In this document: positions 1 to 9,700 of the stretch, one piece after another
Layout of the letters: every line of letters starts with the position of its first letter
Numbering within the stretch: position 1 is the stretch's first letter
Assembly (NCBI GenBank): GCA_910574455.1
Contig: CAJSYZ010000006.1
Location: forward strand, 1,101,981-1,165,980
Length of the DNA: 64,000 bases
Direction: 5' to 3'
Origin: Trichaptum fuscoviolaceum
Taxonomy: Eukaryota > Basidiomycota > Agaricomycetes > Hymenochaetales > Trichaptaceae
Made by a program: the position numbers and the translations under genes
The notes under the pieces: generated by a model
What the model was told of the DNA's origin: nothing
Databases searched by the model: none
What the model saw: the letters and a program-made list of their open reading frames with translations, nothing else

Positions 1-615
1 CGCACTGTAAGCCACTGTACTTGGCCGTTCAATAGCTATGGCCTGCTGGCGAGCATCTTCATTGAGGAGTCGTGTGGTGACAAGGTCAAGAGTGAGTTCA
101 TCTGGCGGAATACTGTCAAGGGATGCATTGAAGTGTTTGAACTCCTCATGAGGAAGGCCAGCTGTCAAGACGTAAATGACAATCTCCTTGGGTATTGAAA
201 AGTCGTCGGTCTCCAAACGGTAAGCAAGGTCCTTAACATGGGCAATCCAATCTGAGACTGTCTGTTCTGCGTCCATCACCGAGGAGAAAAACAGTCGTAG
301 GAGCGCCATCCTTGAGCTCAAGCCACGAGCATGGTGATGGTCCTGAAGCGCCTTCCAGATAACAGCAGGATCTTTGTCACGAGTGTGAGCTTTCTCCGAC
401 GTCTCAACGTGGAGAGTGATCTCCGCGCATGCAAGTCGCTGCTTTTTGCGAAAAGCCCTGACTGCCTTCGACCCCTCACTACCCATCGGACACTTCTCCG
501 AACCATCAACCACATCCCACAAGTCCTTCGACACCAAATATGCCTCCATCTGCCATGCCCAATCCACATAGTTCTTGCCATTCAGCTTCTCGAAGTCATT
601 CTTTCCCATGATCAT
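1..615 (-). CDS. Copia Gag polyprotein, N-terminal part (partial)
   Basis: The minus-strand frame is open from an ATG at 615 to the window edge, giving about 205 residues. It begins MIMGKNDFEKLNGKNY; the second ATG at 609 is an equally good start. The protein has the fungal and plant copia Gag pattern: an LNGKNYVDWAWQMEAYL block at the N-terminus, then a helical region with a conserved tryptophan in AVIWKALQDHH, then LSSRMALLRLFF and a later TAGLPHEEF block. These are hallmarks of the UBN2 or retrotran_gag family, which builds the virus-like particle. No frameshift or stop is seen. The zinc knuckle and downstream pol lie outside the window. Confidence 0.85.
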   Translation of the reverse strand, partial: MIMGKNDFEKLNGKNYVDWAWQMEAYLVSKDLWDVVDGSEKCPMGSEGSKAVRAFRKKQRLACAEITLHVETSEKAHTRDKDPAVIWKALQDHHHARGLSSRMALLRLFFSSVMDAEQTVSDWIAHVKDLAYRLETDDFSIPKEIVIYVLTAGLPHEEFKHFNASLDSIPPDELTLDLVTTRLLNEDARQQAIAIERPSTVAYSA

Positions 616-621
616 AATGTG

Positions 622-775
622 CAGTCCTTCGCACGGAAACGGGTGCCACGGTCCTTCGGGCAAGTGCAGTCCTTCGCACGGATAGGGTTGCCACAGTCCT
701 TCGCAGCAACAAGAATAGAAACCCAAACTGCCACAGTCCTTCGCGGCAAGAATAGGTGCCCAATCACTACGGCCC
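622..775. repeat. Degenerate short tandem repeat in the copia leader
   Basis: The core cagtccttcgc recurs near 622, 664, 696 and 732, with related cores near 652 and 771. Spacings are about 30-45 bp. The repeat lies between the primer site and the gag start, in the element's 5' untranslated leader. Such leader repeats may act in RNA packaging or dimerisation, but nothing here proves that. Confidence 0.6.
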
Positions 776-874
776 TTCGAGTGATGGGATCAAAAAAGAA
801 GACCTGCGGTCCGACGCAGGGGAAGCGGGAGTCCAGAAGTCGAGAATCGATGACAAAGCTGATAGATTAGAGCA

Positions 875-894
875 AGAGCGCAAGGCTCATAACC
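875..894 (-). other. Copia primer binding site complementary to the anticodon half of initiator tRNA-Met
   Basis: On the minus strand, GGTTATGAGCC begins exactly where the LTR ends in CA and continues into a CTTGCGCT stretch. The plus strand therefore reads agcgcaaggctcataacc. This resembles the anticodon stem-loop of a eukaryotic initiator Met tRNA, with the CAT anticodon inside gctcataacc. Drosophila copia is known to use an internally cut half of this tRNA as primer, rather than its 3' end. The match here is by eye to the expected tRNA shape. Confidence 0.7.
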
Positions 895-1041
895 TGTAGA
901 ATTGCGCAGGTCGAGACGACAAACGGAGCAGAACGCGACAAAGTTTTCATTGCAGCGACGACGACAAAAAATGTGCCGCAGTAGGTACAAATATATGTAA
1001 ATAAGCTATTACTTAATATATACCATGCATGCCACATTACA
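895..1041 (-). repeat. 5' LTR of the copia element (147 bp)
   Basis: On the minus strand the segment begins TGTAATGTGG and ends CAATTCTACA, giving TGTA/TACA inverted termini. It lies flush against the primer binding site. A TATA-like tatatatt lies near the upstream end, fitting an LTR promoter. At 147 bp it is short but within the copia range. The partner LTR is outside the window, so the right boundary is inferred from the terminal bases only. Confidence 0.7.
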
Positions 1042-1089
1042 ATGCGAGATCGCAAACCTTCAACACCGACCGATTTTTGATCCCTCTGA

Positions 1090-2369
1090 ATGGGAAGATT
1101 CGGACAAGAAGACTCCGACGAAGATATGACCGACCCGATCAACCCCGCGCAAGCAGCGCCCGCGCCAGGCGCTGCTCCGACTCCGACTCCGGGTGCTGCT
1201 CCCCCACAGGCCGCACCGCCGCCCCAGCAGAGCGGAGACCTCCCCCCAGACGTCCTCCAGGCTATCAATGATGCCACCCGACCTCTCCAGTCACACCTGC
1301 AGGAGGTGACCGCCGAAAACCAGCGCCTCCACGACTTCATGAACCTGTTTGTCCGAAATGCGCAGGAAGGCGCGACCCGCACTCCCAAGGGTCCGAAGGT
1401 CGGTGCCCCGCCCGCGTTCTATGGGCGTACGCCGAAAGATAAGGAGGCGGAGAGTATCAGCTTTGAGGAGTGGTCGCAGAAGGTCCGACTTTATGTCCGG
1501 ATGCGCCCCCAGGAGTTTGTAGGCAGTCCGACGATGGCCTGTCTATGGGCAGCTTCGCTACTCCGCGGGCCCGCTGAACAATGGGCTCGTCCGCACACAA
1601 CCGCCGCCCTCGAGGGCACCGAAGTCCCCGCTCTCATGACCGACTTGGAACTCTTCCTGGCGTCCCTCCAGTCCGCGTTCGGACGTCCGAACATCAAGCG
1701 CCACGCCGGACAGGAGCTTATGAAACTGCGCCAGGGCAAGGACACAGTGTCGGAGTATGCGGCGAAGTTTCGTGCGTTGCTGGTGGAGTCGGAGGTGGAC
1801 TGGGGGATGGAGGGGAAGTGCTGGTGTTCGAGACCGGACTCAGCAGCCAGTTCCGCTACGATCTGGCGAGCAAGGAGATCCGGGAGACGAAGAGCTTCGA
1901 CCAGTGGGTCCGACTGCTTTGCGAATACGATGAGGACTTGCGTGCACGTCGGACTGGCTTCAAGCAGAACAACTGGAGTCCGAACTGGGGCTCCCGCTCG
2001 CAGACACACCACTCCGCTTCGCGCGGACCGACTCGGGACCCCGACGCGATGGACATCGATCGCTTGAGCACCGAAGAGATGATGCGCCGCGGACTCTGCT
2101 TCCAGTGCGGTGAGCATGGACACCTGGCTCGAGACTGTCCACAGCGGAGCAAGAGATCGAATGGCCGATCAAAGGTGGCTTCACAGACCGCCGCCTCGTC
2201 GTCCACCACTCCGCCCGCCGCCTCTGCGCCCGCCGCCGCTTCCAAGACACCGACTGCGACCCTCGAGGAAGTCCGCGACGAGACTCCGACCGTGAACGCC
2301 GCTCGCACTCCGACCGTTGACGAGATCGCCAAAGCGGTCGCAGCTGCTCTCAAGAGTCAGGGTTTTTGA
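1090..2369 (+). pseudogene. Gypsy Gag, frameshifted
   Basis: The frame starting at the 1090 ATG (MGRFGQEDSDEDMTD) has a Pro/Ala-rich N-terminus, a coiled-coil-like segment and a capsid-type helical region (FEEWSQKVRLYV ... SEYAAKFRALLVESEVDWG). It then becomes nonsense. The homologous continuation (VLVFETGLSSQFRYDLA) is in another frame and runs through a CCHC zinc knuckle, CFQCGEHGHLARDC, near 2097-2138, to a stop at 2367-2369. The shift falls in the G-run at about 1802-1806 and fits loss of one G. The knuckle is normal. A programmed shift inside the capsid is unlikely. Confidence 0.8.
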
Positions 2370-5300
2370 GTGGGTCTAGGCGCGCGGTCGTTCCGCCAAA
2401 GACCCCAAACCGATTTTCGCTGTTAGATGATGATGTATCTGATCCCTCTGTGTACAATCGTACTTCGCTAATACACAAGAGTTTGCGTCGATTCATCCAT
2501 GTCCCAGTGAGAATAAGTGACGGCCGAAAGATTTTGAGCATGAGAGCGCTGCTAGACTGCGGTGCATTTTCGGTGATTATCAACCAGAAGTTGGTGCGGA
2601 AGTTCGGACTACGTACTTGTCCTCTCGACCGACCGATCAAGGTGTACAACGCCGACGATTCGCTGAACCAGAGTGGTCCGATTACAGACCAAGTCCGACT
2701 TACTCTGGAGATCGGTGGACACAAAGAAGAAGTTGATGCCACAGTGGCAAACATCGGAGACTATCCATTGATCATTGGGATAGATTGGCTACACCACCAT
2801 AACCCGGAGATTGATTGGAACGACGAGACCATCAGCTTTACGCGATGTCCGAACGAATGCCGCCCTGTCGAAGCGGCAAGAGTCGTAGAAGCCGGACAAC
2901 CGCTACCCCGCGCCGTTCGCAAGTTGCGGGCCGCGCGATGCAAGAACAGTCGACAGATGCGACCGCGACCGCAGCCCCATGCGAGAGTCTGCGTTGCGGA
3001 AGTCGGTGATGATTCAGATGAGTCGGACAGTGAGTCTGACGACCTTGCGAAGATTCCCCCCGGATTTCGGTACTCCGAAAAGTACATGGACATCTACCAT
3101 GACGCGGAGCAGTTCTATGTGGCGGACGATCCGGACTTTGTGCATAAAGTTGCGGCCTCGTATACCTGGTCGCAGGCGATTGCGGAGAAGTCGGCAGTGA
3201 AGGAGGGTGACAAGTCCTTCGAGGAGATGGTCCCCCCGCAGTACCGCGAGTTTGCGAAGGTGTTTTCGAAGTCAGAGGCCGAACGGTTGCCCAAGAGGAA
3301 GCCGTTCGACCATGCAATCGACCTGGAGCCCGGATCGACCCCTTCGTACAGCAAGATCTATCCTATGGCACCGGCGGAACGTGCAGCCTTGAAGGAGTTC
3401 ATTGAGGAGAACCTCCGCAAGGGCTACATCCGTCCGTCGAAGTCCCCCGCCGCTGCTCCGGTCTTCTTCATCAAAAAGAAGGACGGATCGCTTCGGATGG
3501 TCGTCGACTACCAAAAACTCAACGAGATCACCGTCAAAAATCGGTACCCGCTTCCCCTGACCACTGAACTCATCGACTCCTTGAAGAAGGCCCGCGTTTT
3601 CACGAAGCTCGACTTGCGGGCCGGATACAACAATATCCGCATCAAGGAAGGCGACGAGTGGAAGGCCGCTTTTCGGACTCAGGAAGGACACTTCGAACCG
3701 ACCGTTATGACTTTCGGACTTACGAACGCACCTGCTACGTTTCAGCGGATGATGAACGAGCTCTTCAAGGACATGCTGGATGTTATTGTCATTATCTACC
3801 TCGATGACATCTGCATATTTTCGGAGAACGAGTCGGAGCACGAGGAACACGTTAAGGAGGTACTCCGACGTTTGGAAAAGTACGACCTGTTCTGTAAGCC
3901 CGAAAAGTGCGAGTTCCACAAGGACTCCATTGAGTACCTGGGTATGATCATTGGCTCTGGAATTATCTCGATGGATCCGAAGAAGGTCGAAGCGGTGGCC
4001 GACTGGCCGACTCCGGCGAAGGTGAAGGACATTCAGGCTTTCTTGGGGTTCGCAAACTTCTACCGACGTTTTATCAAGGACTTCTCGAAGCTGGCGGTTC
4101 CCATGACCGAATTGTTGCGGAAGGATGTCCAGTGGCGCTGGACTACCCGCCAGCAAGAGTCCTTCGATGGTCTGAAGAAGAAGTTTGCTGAGGCACCGGT
4201 CCTTGCGATGCCCGACCTCGAGAAACCCTTCATCCTCGAATGCGATGCTTCGGACTTCGCGACCGGAGCGGTACTTTCGCAGATCGGACCAGACGGTGAC
4301 ATTCACCCAGTGGCCTACTATTCGAAGTCCTTGGGCGATGCGGAGAGGAACTATGAGATCCACGACAAGGAGCTTCTAGCCATCGTCCGAGCCTTGGACG
4401 AGTGGCGGCACTATCTCGAAGGAAGTCCGCACAAAATTGATATTGTGTCGGACCACCGAAACCTGCTCTTCTTCGCGGAAGCCCGAAACCTTACGAGACG
4501 CCAGGCCCGCTGGAGCTTGTTCCTTAGCCGTTTTGACTTTCTGATCCGTCACCGTCCCGGACGACTCGGTGGAAAGCCAGATGCTTTGTCCAGGCGCGAA
4601 GATCTTCGCCCTGACGGACCGGACAATACGAACAAGGTCCTGCTGGACACGAACCGCTTCTACACGTTGGCGATGCGACGAGGGATGGTCCGGGCCGAGG
4701 GGGATACGGAGTTGTTGCGGAGGATTCGGGAGTCCGAGAGGTTTGACGAGGAATTGGTCGAGGCAATTGAGAAGGTGAAGGAAGGGGCTCCGCGCGCGCT
4801 GGCGAACGATCTGGAGGAGTGGAACACGGAGGATGGGCTGCTGCTGTACCGGGGTAAGGTCTATGTGCCGAAGGACGAGGAGATCCGCCGCGATATCGTC
4901 AAGTTACACCACGATTCGCTTCCGGTCGGACATCCGGGTCGTTGGAAGACCTACGAGCTGGTGAGTCGGAACTACTGGTGGCCTGGTATGTCTACCTTTG
5001 TCGAGCGGTACGTGTCGGGCTGTGACACTTGTATGCGGACGAAGAATATCCCGCAGCGTCCGGTTGGTCCGCTCCAGCCCAACGAAGTACCAGACGGACC
5101 GTGGCAGGTCATTTCGTGCGACTTCATCACCCAGCTGCCACAGTCCGGTGAATACGACGCGATCTTCGTGGTTGTAGACCGACTCACCAAGCAGGCCCAT
5201 TTCATACCGACGACCTCGGATATTGACTCTGCGCGGACGGCCGACTTGTTTGTGTCCGAAGTTTGGAAACACCATGGCACGCCGCGCAAGGTCATTTCGG

Positions 5301-6169
5301 ACCGGGGTACACAGTTTGTCTCCCGGTTTATGAAAGCGGTACTCCATCGACTCGGGATCGAGGGCGCGACATCGACATCCTTCCACCCGCAAACGGACGG
5401 TCAGACCGAGCGGGTGAACCAGGAGTTGGAACAATATCTCCGCGCGTTCACCGACGTCCGACAAGAAAATTGGTCGGAGTTACTGCCCATGGCGGAGTTT
5501 GCGCACAACACTCGAGCGCACTCCGCTACCAAGGTGTCTCCCTTCGCGCTGCTGTATGGGTACGACCCCGAGTTCACTATTGTACCGAGTGCCGGACTTT
5601 CGACGGTACCCGCAGCGGATGACCGACTCGACCTGCTTCAGAAGGCTCAGGAGGACGCTCGCGCGGCTCTCGAAGTCGCAGCGGAGCGGATGAAGCGGTA
5701 TTACGACCAGGGACATGCAGACACGCCGGACATTCGACCAGGAGACAAGGTATGGCTCGACGCACGGAATATCGCAATACCGGGCACGCGCAAGCTGAAT
5801 CCGCGGAGACTCGGACCCTACACGGTTTTGCGGAAGATCGGACTCTTGAATTACGAGCTTCAGCTGCCTGCGACTATGCGGATTCACCCTGTGTTCCATG
5901 TGTCGCTTCTCACGAAGTATACACCGGACACCATTACTGGTCGCGTCCAGACACCGCCAGAGCCCGTAAACGTCGACGGCGACATCGAATACGAAGTATC
6001 CGAAGTCCTTAATTCGCGCCGAAGCGGTCGAGGTCGGACTCTGCAGTATTTGGTTCGCTGGAAAGGCTATGGACCCGAGGAAGACCAATGGATCGATGCC
6101 GCGGACATGGAGCATGCCCCCGCCGTTATCCGAAAGTTCTATCGTCGGTACCCCGACGCCATTCGCTAA
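2366..6169 (+). CDS. Gypsy Pol polyprotein: protease, reverse transcriptase, RNase H, integrase, chromodomain
   Basis: The frame opens after a stop near 2318 and is clear to 6169, about 1,260 residues. Domains in order: a retropepsin with LLDCGAFSVIIN at about residue 65 (Cys where Ser or Thr is usual in the D-S/T-G site); reverse transcriptase with YLDDICIF; RNase H with LECDASDFATGAVLS and the HRPGRLGGKPDALSR end; integrase with an HHCC zinc site and the catalytic pattern SCDF...SDRGTQF...TDGQTER; a GPY/F module; and a C-terminal chromodomain (YLVRWKGYGPEEDQW). The chromodomain places it among chromoviruses, whose integration is often biased to modified histones. Gag ends in GGT TTT TGA at 2361-2369 and pol lies in the -1 frame, so slippage on the T-run is the likely way in; no ATG is needed. 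Confidence 0.95.
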   Translation: MSGSRRAVVPPKTPNRFSLLDDDVSDPSVYNRTSLIHKSLRRFIHVPVRISDGRKILSMRALLDCGAFSVIINQKLVRKFGLRTCPLDRPIKVYNADDSLNQSGPITDQVRLTLEIGGHKEEVDATVANIGDYPLIIGIDWLHHHNPEIDWNDETISFTRCPNECRPVEAARVVEAGQPLPRAVRKLRAARCKNSRQMRPRPQPHARVCVAEVGDDSDESDSESDDLAKIPPGFRYSEKYMDIYHDAEQFYVADDPDFVHKVAASYTWSQAIAEKSAVKEGDKSFEEMVPPQYREFAKVFSKSEAERLPKRKPFDHAIDLEPGSTPSYSKIYPMAPAERAALKEFIEENLRKGYIRPSKSPAAAPVFFIKKKDGSLRMVVDYQKLNEITVKNRYPLPLTTELIDSLKKARVFTKLDLRAGYNNIRIKEGDEWKAAFRTQEGHFEPTVMTFGLTNAPATFQRMMNELFKDMLDVIVIIYLDDICIFSENESEHEEHVKEVLRRLEKYDLFCKPEKCEFHKDSIEYLGMIIGSGIISMDPKKVEAVADWPTPAKVKDIQAFLGFANFYRRFIKDFSKLAVPMTELLRKDVQWRWTTRQQESFDGLKKKFAEAPVLAMPDLEKPFILECDASDFATGAVLSQIGPDGDIHPVAYYSKSLGDAERNYEIHDKELLAIVRALDEWRHYLEGSPHKIDIVSDHRNLLFFAEARNLTRRQARWSLFLSRFDFLIRHRPGRLGGKPDALSRREDLRPDGPDNTNKVLLDTNRFYTLAMRRGMVRAEGDTELLRRIRESERFDEELVEAIEKVKEGAPRALANDLEEWNTEDGLLLYRGKVYVPKDEEIRRDIVKLHHDSLPVGHPGRWKTYELVSRNYWWPGMSTFVERYVSGCDTCMRTKNIPQRPVGPLQPNEVPDGPWQVISCDFITQLPQSGEYDAIFVVVDRLTKQAHFIPTTSDIDSARTADLFVSEVWKHHGTPRKVISDRGTQFVSRFMKAVLHRLGIEGATSTSFHPQTDGQTERVNQELEQYLRAFTDVRQENWSELLPMAEFAHNTRAHSATKVSPFALLYGYDPEFTIVPSAGLSTVPAADDRLDLLQKAQEDARAALEVAAERMKRYYDQGHADTPDIRPGDKVWLDARNIAIPGTRKLNPRRLGPYTVLRKIGLLNYELQLPATMRIHPVFHVSLLTKYTPDTITGRVQTPPEPVNVDGDIEYEVSEVLNSRRSGRGRTLQYLVRWKGYGPEEDQWIDAADMEHAPAVIRKFYRRYPDAIR

Positions 6170-6213
6170 CGAACGCGCGCGCTCTTTTTAGGAGCGCCCT
6201 TGGAGGGGGATAA

Positions 6214-6788
6214 TGTCAGGAATCCGCCTCAGGTTATTTTATTTCTTTTATTTTCTTTTATTTTCTTTTACGATCACACTCCGAGTCGGATCCCCGACAT
6301 GTCCGGTCCGAAACCGGACTTTCTTTGACTCCGATTCTCTTCCTTTTTGCATAGATTACTTGCCTGTATGTTTGCAGGCCGCTAGGACAAGCGCCCTGCA
6401 AGCAATTCTCTTTTCTTTCTTTCTTCCGCCACTCCGACTCGAACCTCCGCTCTACCGATGCGGGACCCCGACTAGAGCGGGACCCCGAACTCCGACTTAC
6501 GTCAGCGGTATAGGTCGGACCTAGTCGGATCAGGGTCCAGTGGCTTGGTACTGTATAGTTTTTGCCTTTGTTCATCAAAACCGCGGATCCCCCTGCGAAG
6601 CACTCCACTTTTGGCCTCTTGTAAAGTGCTTCTCAGGTGATGTGTTTATCTTTAGCTCTGATGTGTAGAATAGCTTAATTGACTTGTAAAGTGCTTCTCA
6701 GAGTGAGAACCACTGCTCATTGCGTCCGATCGTCGTCCGTGTCCGATTCAGGGTCTCGAAAGCGAAGGAACCACTCTAGGTCGTAACA
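6214..6788 (+). repeat. Probable 3' LTR of the gypsy element
   Basis: The purine tract tggaggggga at 6201-6210 is followed by taa and then TGTCAGGAATCC at 6214, a typical fungal chromovirus LTR start. The end is placed at CGTAACA (6782-6788) by the terminal CA. Without a 5' LTR for comparison, that end is tentative. Inside, a T-rich attttctttt repeat lies near 6241-6270. The 19-bp word cttgtaaagtgcttctcag occurs twice, at 6618 and 6683. Confidence 0.65.
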
Positions 6789-9700
6789 GCTGGCTCTGAC
6801 AGCGCTATATAATGCATCAGAGCAGACAAATCTGCCACTGGCATAGTACTACTATTGGAGGAAAAATGGAGAGGCTTAGTAAATGAGAGTCGCTGCACCG
6901 CTTGGGTAAAAAATGTAGCTTGCAATTACTTAACACCCAGAGGTGTTCGGGTATCGCCAGCAAAAAGCTGGCCCATCTGGGCGTTATTAATAGTATCATA
7001 CTCTGAACTTACATTGGGTGGATTAGCCGTTGAGGGGGATTTCGATATCGCTTATTATCTTAGATTCCCACCCTGATATGGCTTGCACGAGATAGAGTAT
7101 GCGCACGTTCCGGAATCTGTGCTGCATAAGGCACTGGATTGGTGCGAGTTTGGCGAAAAGGCTGTATCTAAAACACACCGGTGAGAATATGTGTACGTCG
7201 CCTTTCACAAAGCTGAGGGACAGCTCGCTTTCAAGATGTCCGTGCATTCTAAAAGATGCGAGCCAGATGGAGAAAGGATGCGACAAAGAAAAATATTGAT
7301 TTGGGAACCAACCGCTGACGTGGAATTACCGTAAGGTCGCAGCAGATGAAACGGAATGACACAAAGGGTGTACCGGCGGCTGCGCAGCTGGAAGGAAAGC
7401 CTGATTAAGATACCAACTCGTTCTGATGTCCACTATGGTACGTCCCAAAGGGTTGGGCCCAGGATATATATATCACGGACTTCGCTTGCGTGATAATTGG
7501 AGGTAGAGAAAGGACTGGACACCCTGTCCTCCCCTTTTAGATTCCTGCCTAGCGGCATACGCAATTCGCACAATGTTCCGAAACGCGACAACCGCGGAAA
7601 GGTTGCAGGTCCTTTTGATTTCAGCAGGTCGACAGGTCGAGAATGAGAAACGCTTCAGCAAGACTAAACGGTACGATAAATCGTAAAGATGGAGCGATGC
7701 AGAATTGACTACTTGTTAATGCCAGTGAGCGGTTAGAACAAATGAGAGACGAAGACAATATTATACCAGGTGATTTTGAATCAGCCCTGGGCGCTTAATT
7801 GGCTGCTTTTAACACGGGACGGAAAATCGAATTGACAGGCCAAAAGAAAAACCGACGTTATGAAGGGCCTTTGAGACTAGAAAACGGGCCGAGCTTCGCC
7901 GGCAAGTCCCTTACTCCCTATTTGCTGAAACGTTCGCACGGGTGGCAGATTTCCCTGAGCGTTCTCACGCAATTCCGGACTGCAGTGCCCTTCCTCCCAG
8001 AGGGAGTAAGGGAACTTCGCGGGAGCGTGAATTTTGTTCCGGAAAATGTTGTACAGTAGCTTTGCGGCACCTGGGAAGGCAACGCATGCGATGAACGGCT
8101 AGCTCGGGCAGAAGCACTGACTGGTACTATCTCGCTGTTGCACTTTGAACAGATGTCGAAATACGCCGCCGCGTTGCCATTCGATCGTGTATTCAATGCT
8201 TTTCGGCTATGAGGGACCTTAGTAGAACACACATCTATGCCACCTCGAGTCCTCCACATGCTAGTCCCCAGCGTGGGGATAGTCTCGGGTCGGGTGAGAC
8301 GGGCAGATGGCGACACGCCGGATGGAAATCTATGCGAACTCAGGTTTGCGAGTCCTCCTACGGTTCCCGCGTCCAGTGGTGATCGCAGGGCATTCCTCTG
8401 AGTGGAAGAAGCCAAACACCGGCAAGCGTGAGGCCCCGCAAGGAACAGGTCAGGCGTGTCCAGCTTGTCTATCAGTTGACTTCGGCAGAAGGCCAATGAA
8501 TAATTAAATCGAGGCTTATCGGAGCTATCTGAATTGCGCCATGGGGATCGTCGCCCGACACCAATAAGGAAGTAGAGCAGTGAATTGGCATACTCCTCAT
8601 TCCCAGAGCACCAACGCTAGAAGTATAAACTTCAAGCATCGTGGATGTTGAGAGTATGTAGCTCCGAGGCGTCGTCCGCTCTTTCTGATTAACAGGTGAC
8701 CCAGGATTTGAATCTTGCTTCAATGCGGCATATGTCGATATGATATTTTGTGTAAGAGGAACTCGGTATTCCTGCTATTGAAATCTCAGGGCGGCTTAGA
8801 ATTGAAGGTGATGGTTACTGACAAAGTGCTGCTTGTCTATTTGGGTTCAAAGTTGGTGCTGTTCCCGTTTGGGTTTACATTTCAAGCTCCGTTTAAATAA
8901 TGTTTGTCCATGGATTCTTGTTTGTCTTTTACTATTTGACTACACCACTGAACTGAATGGATTCTTCATGCAGTCCTAAATCTTTAGACTATTCTTTTCT
9001 AGTCGCTAATGTCTCGCACATTATTAGTATGCCTTTTCTTTCAGAGGGAACCTGAATTAGTTTCTCCAATTAAAAGTTGTCGGCACCAGTGTTAACATAT
9101 CACATTTTTCTCTTATGGATCGATACTTTTGTCTCGTTGTCCGGATCTGTGGAGTAATCCCACCCGTGGGGCAACTGTCATAAGATAAGAAGGGCCTTAT
9201 AATTTAGGCGAGATGATGAAGTTAGGAAGTAAATGGAAAGGTCTACCTTGTGGTCAACAATGTGCGGTGAATGGTAGCTTCGATGTTCAAATGCATGTGC
9301 CTTTCGCATCTAGTCGTGGATGATCGGCCGTATTAGCTCTTCTTCCATCTATCGCTAATTATGTAGCGCAAGGTAAGTATAGATCATTCCGGACGTCAGT
9401 TAGCAATGAGCAGTTCTAATGTGGGGCTTACCAGTGTGAGTATCCTGGTACTATCAGGGGCAACAGGCAGACGCGCATTGCCTGTGCTGCATGTGATGAT
9501 TGGAGCTCAGATGTATGCTATGTGAGCAGGATTTATAGATAAGATGGCGGGGGGAGGGTTTCCGTTTGAAAATTGCCATAATCCGTCGATCAAGAAAAAT
9601 GCAAGTGGTATACACTGTTTATCCGAGGTTACGGTGCTTCTTCCTCTCTTTACATAGGAAATACAGACGTTGATCGGTGTTTATGTACTTTTCTTGGAAG

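Larger units (their letters stand above)
1..1041 (-). mobile_element. 5' part of a Ty1/copia LTR retrotransposon (runs off the left edge)
   Basis: Reading the minus strand from right to left, the order is LTR (1041-895), primer binding site (894-875), a leader with short repeats, then a gag gene that continues past base 1. This is the standard 5' order of a copia element. The gag frame is open and the LTR has TG...CA ends, so the copy looks young. Polymerase, integrase and the second LTR must lie left of the window. The bases just right of the LTR (1042-1046, atgcg) are the expected target-site duplication. Confidence 0.85.
1042..6788 (+). mobile_element. Ty3/gypsy chromovirus (gag, pol, 3' LTR); 5' LTR not in window
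   Basis: The order is a short leader (1042-1089), gag, a pol ending in a chromodomain, a polypurine tract at about 6201-6210 and a 3' LTR. No 5' LTR or primer site precedes gag, because the copia LTR abuts the leader at 1041. The simplest reading is that copia inserted into the gypsy leader, leaving the gypsy 5' LTR to the left of the window. A 5' deletion is the alternative. Pol is fully open, but gag carries a frameshift, so this copy is probably not autonomous. Confidence 0.85.

Noticed and set aside
1029..1271. Short plus-strand frame over the gypsy leader
   Set aside because: It is out of frame with Gag and overlaps the copia LTR boundary; no conserved content.
6790..6822. ctctga...tcagag inverted repeat beside the gypsy LTR as a transposon terminus
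   Set aside because: Only six pairing bases and no partner element; probably chance.
7918..8496. 192-codon minus-strand open frame in the large empty region
   Set aside because: Cys/Ser/Arg-rich with no motif, no neighbouring exons and no splice-linked continuation; likely a chance open frame.
8670..8735. Possible tRNA T-arm (ggatttgaatcttg)
   Set aside because: The T-stem does not pair and no anticodon or acceptor arm can be folded around it on either strand.
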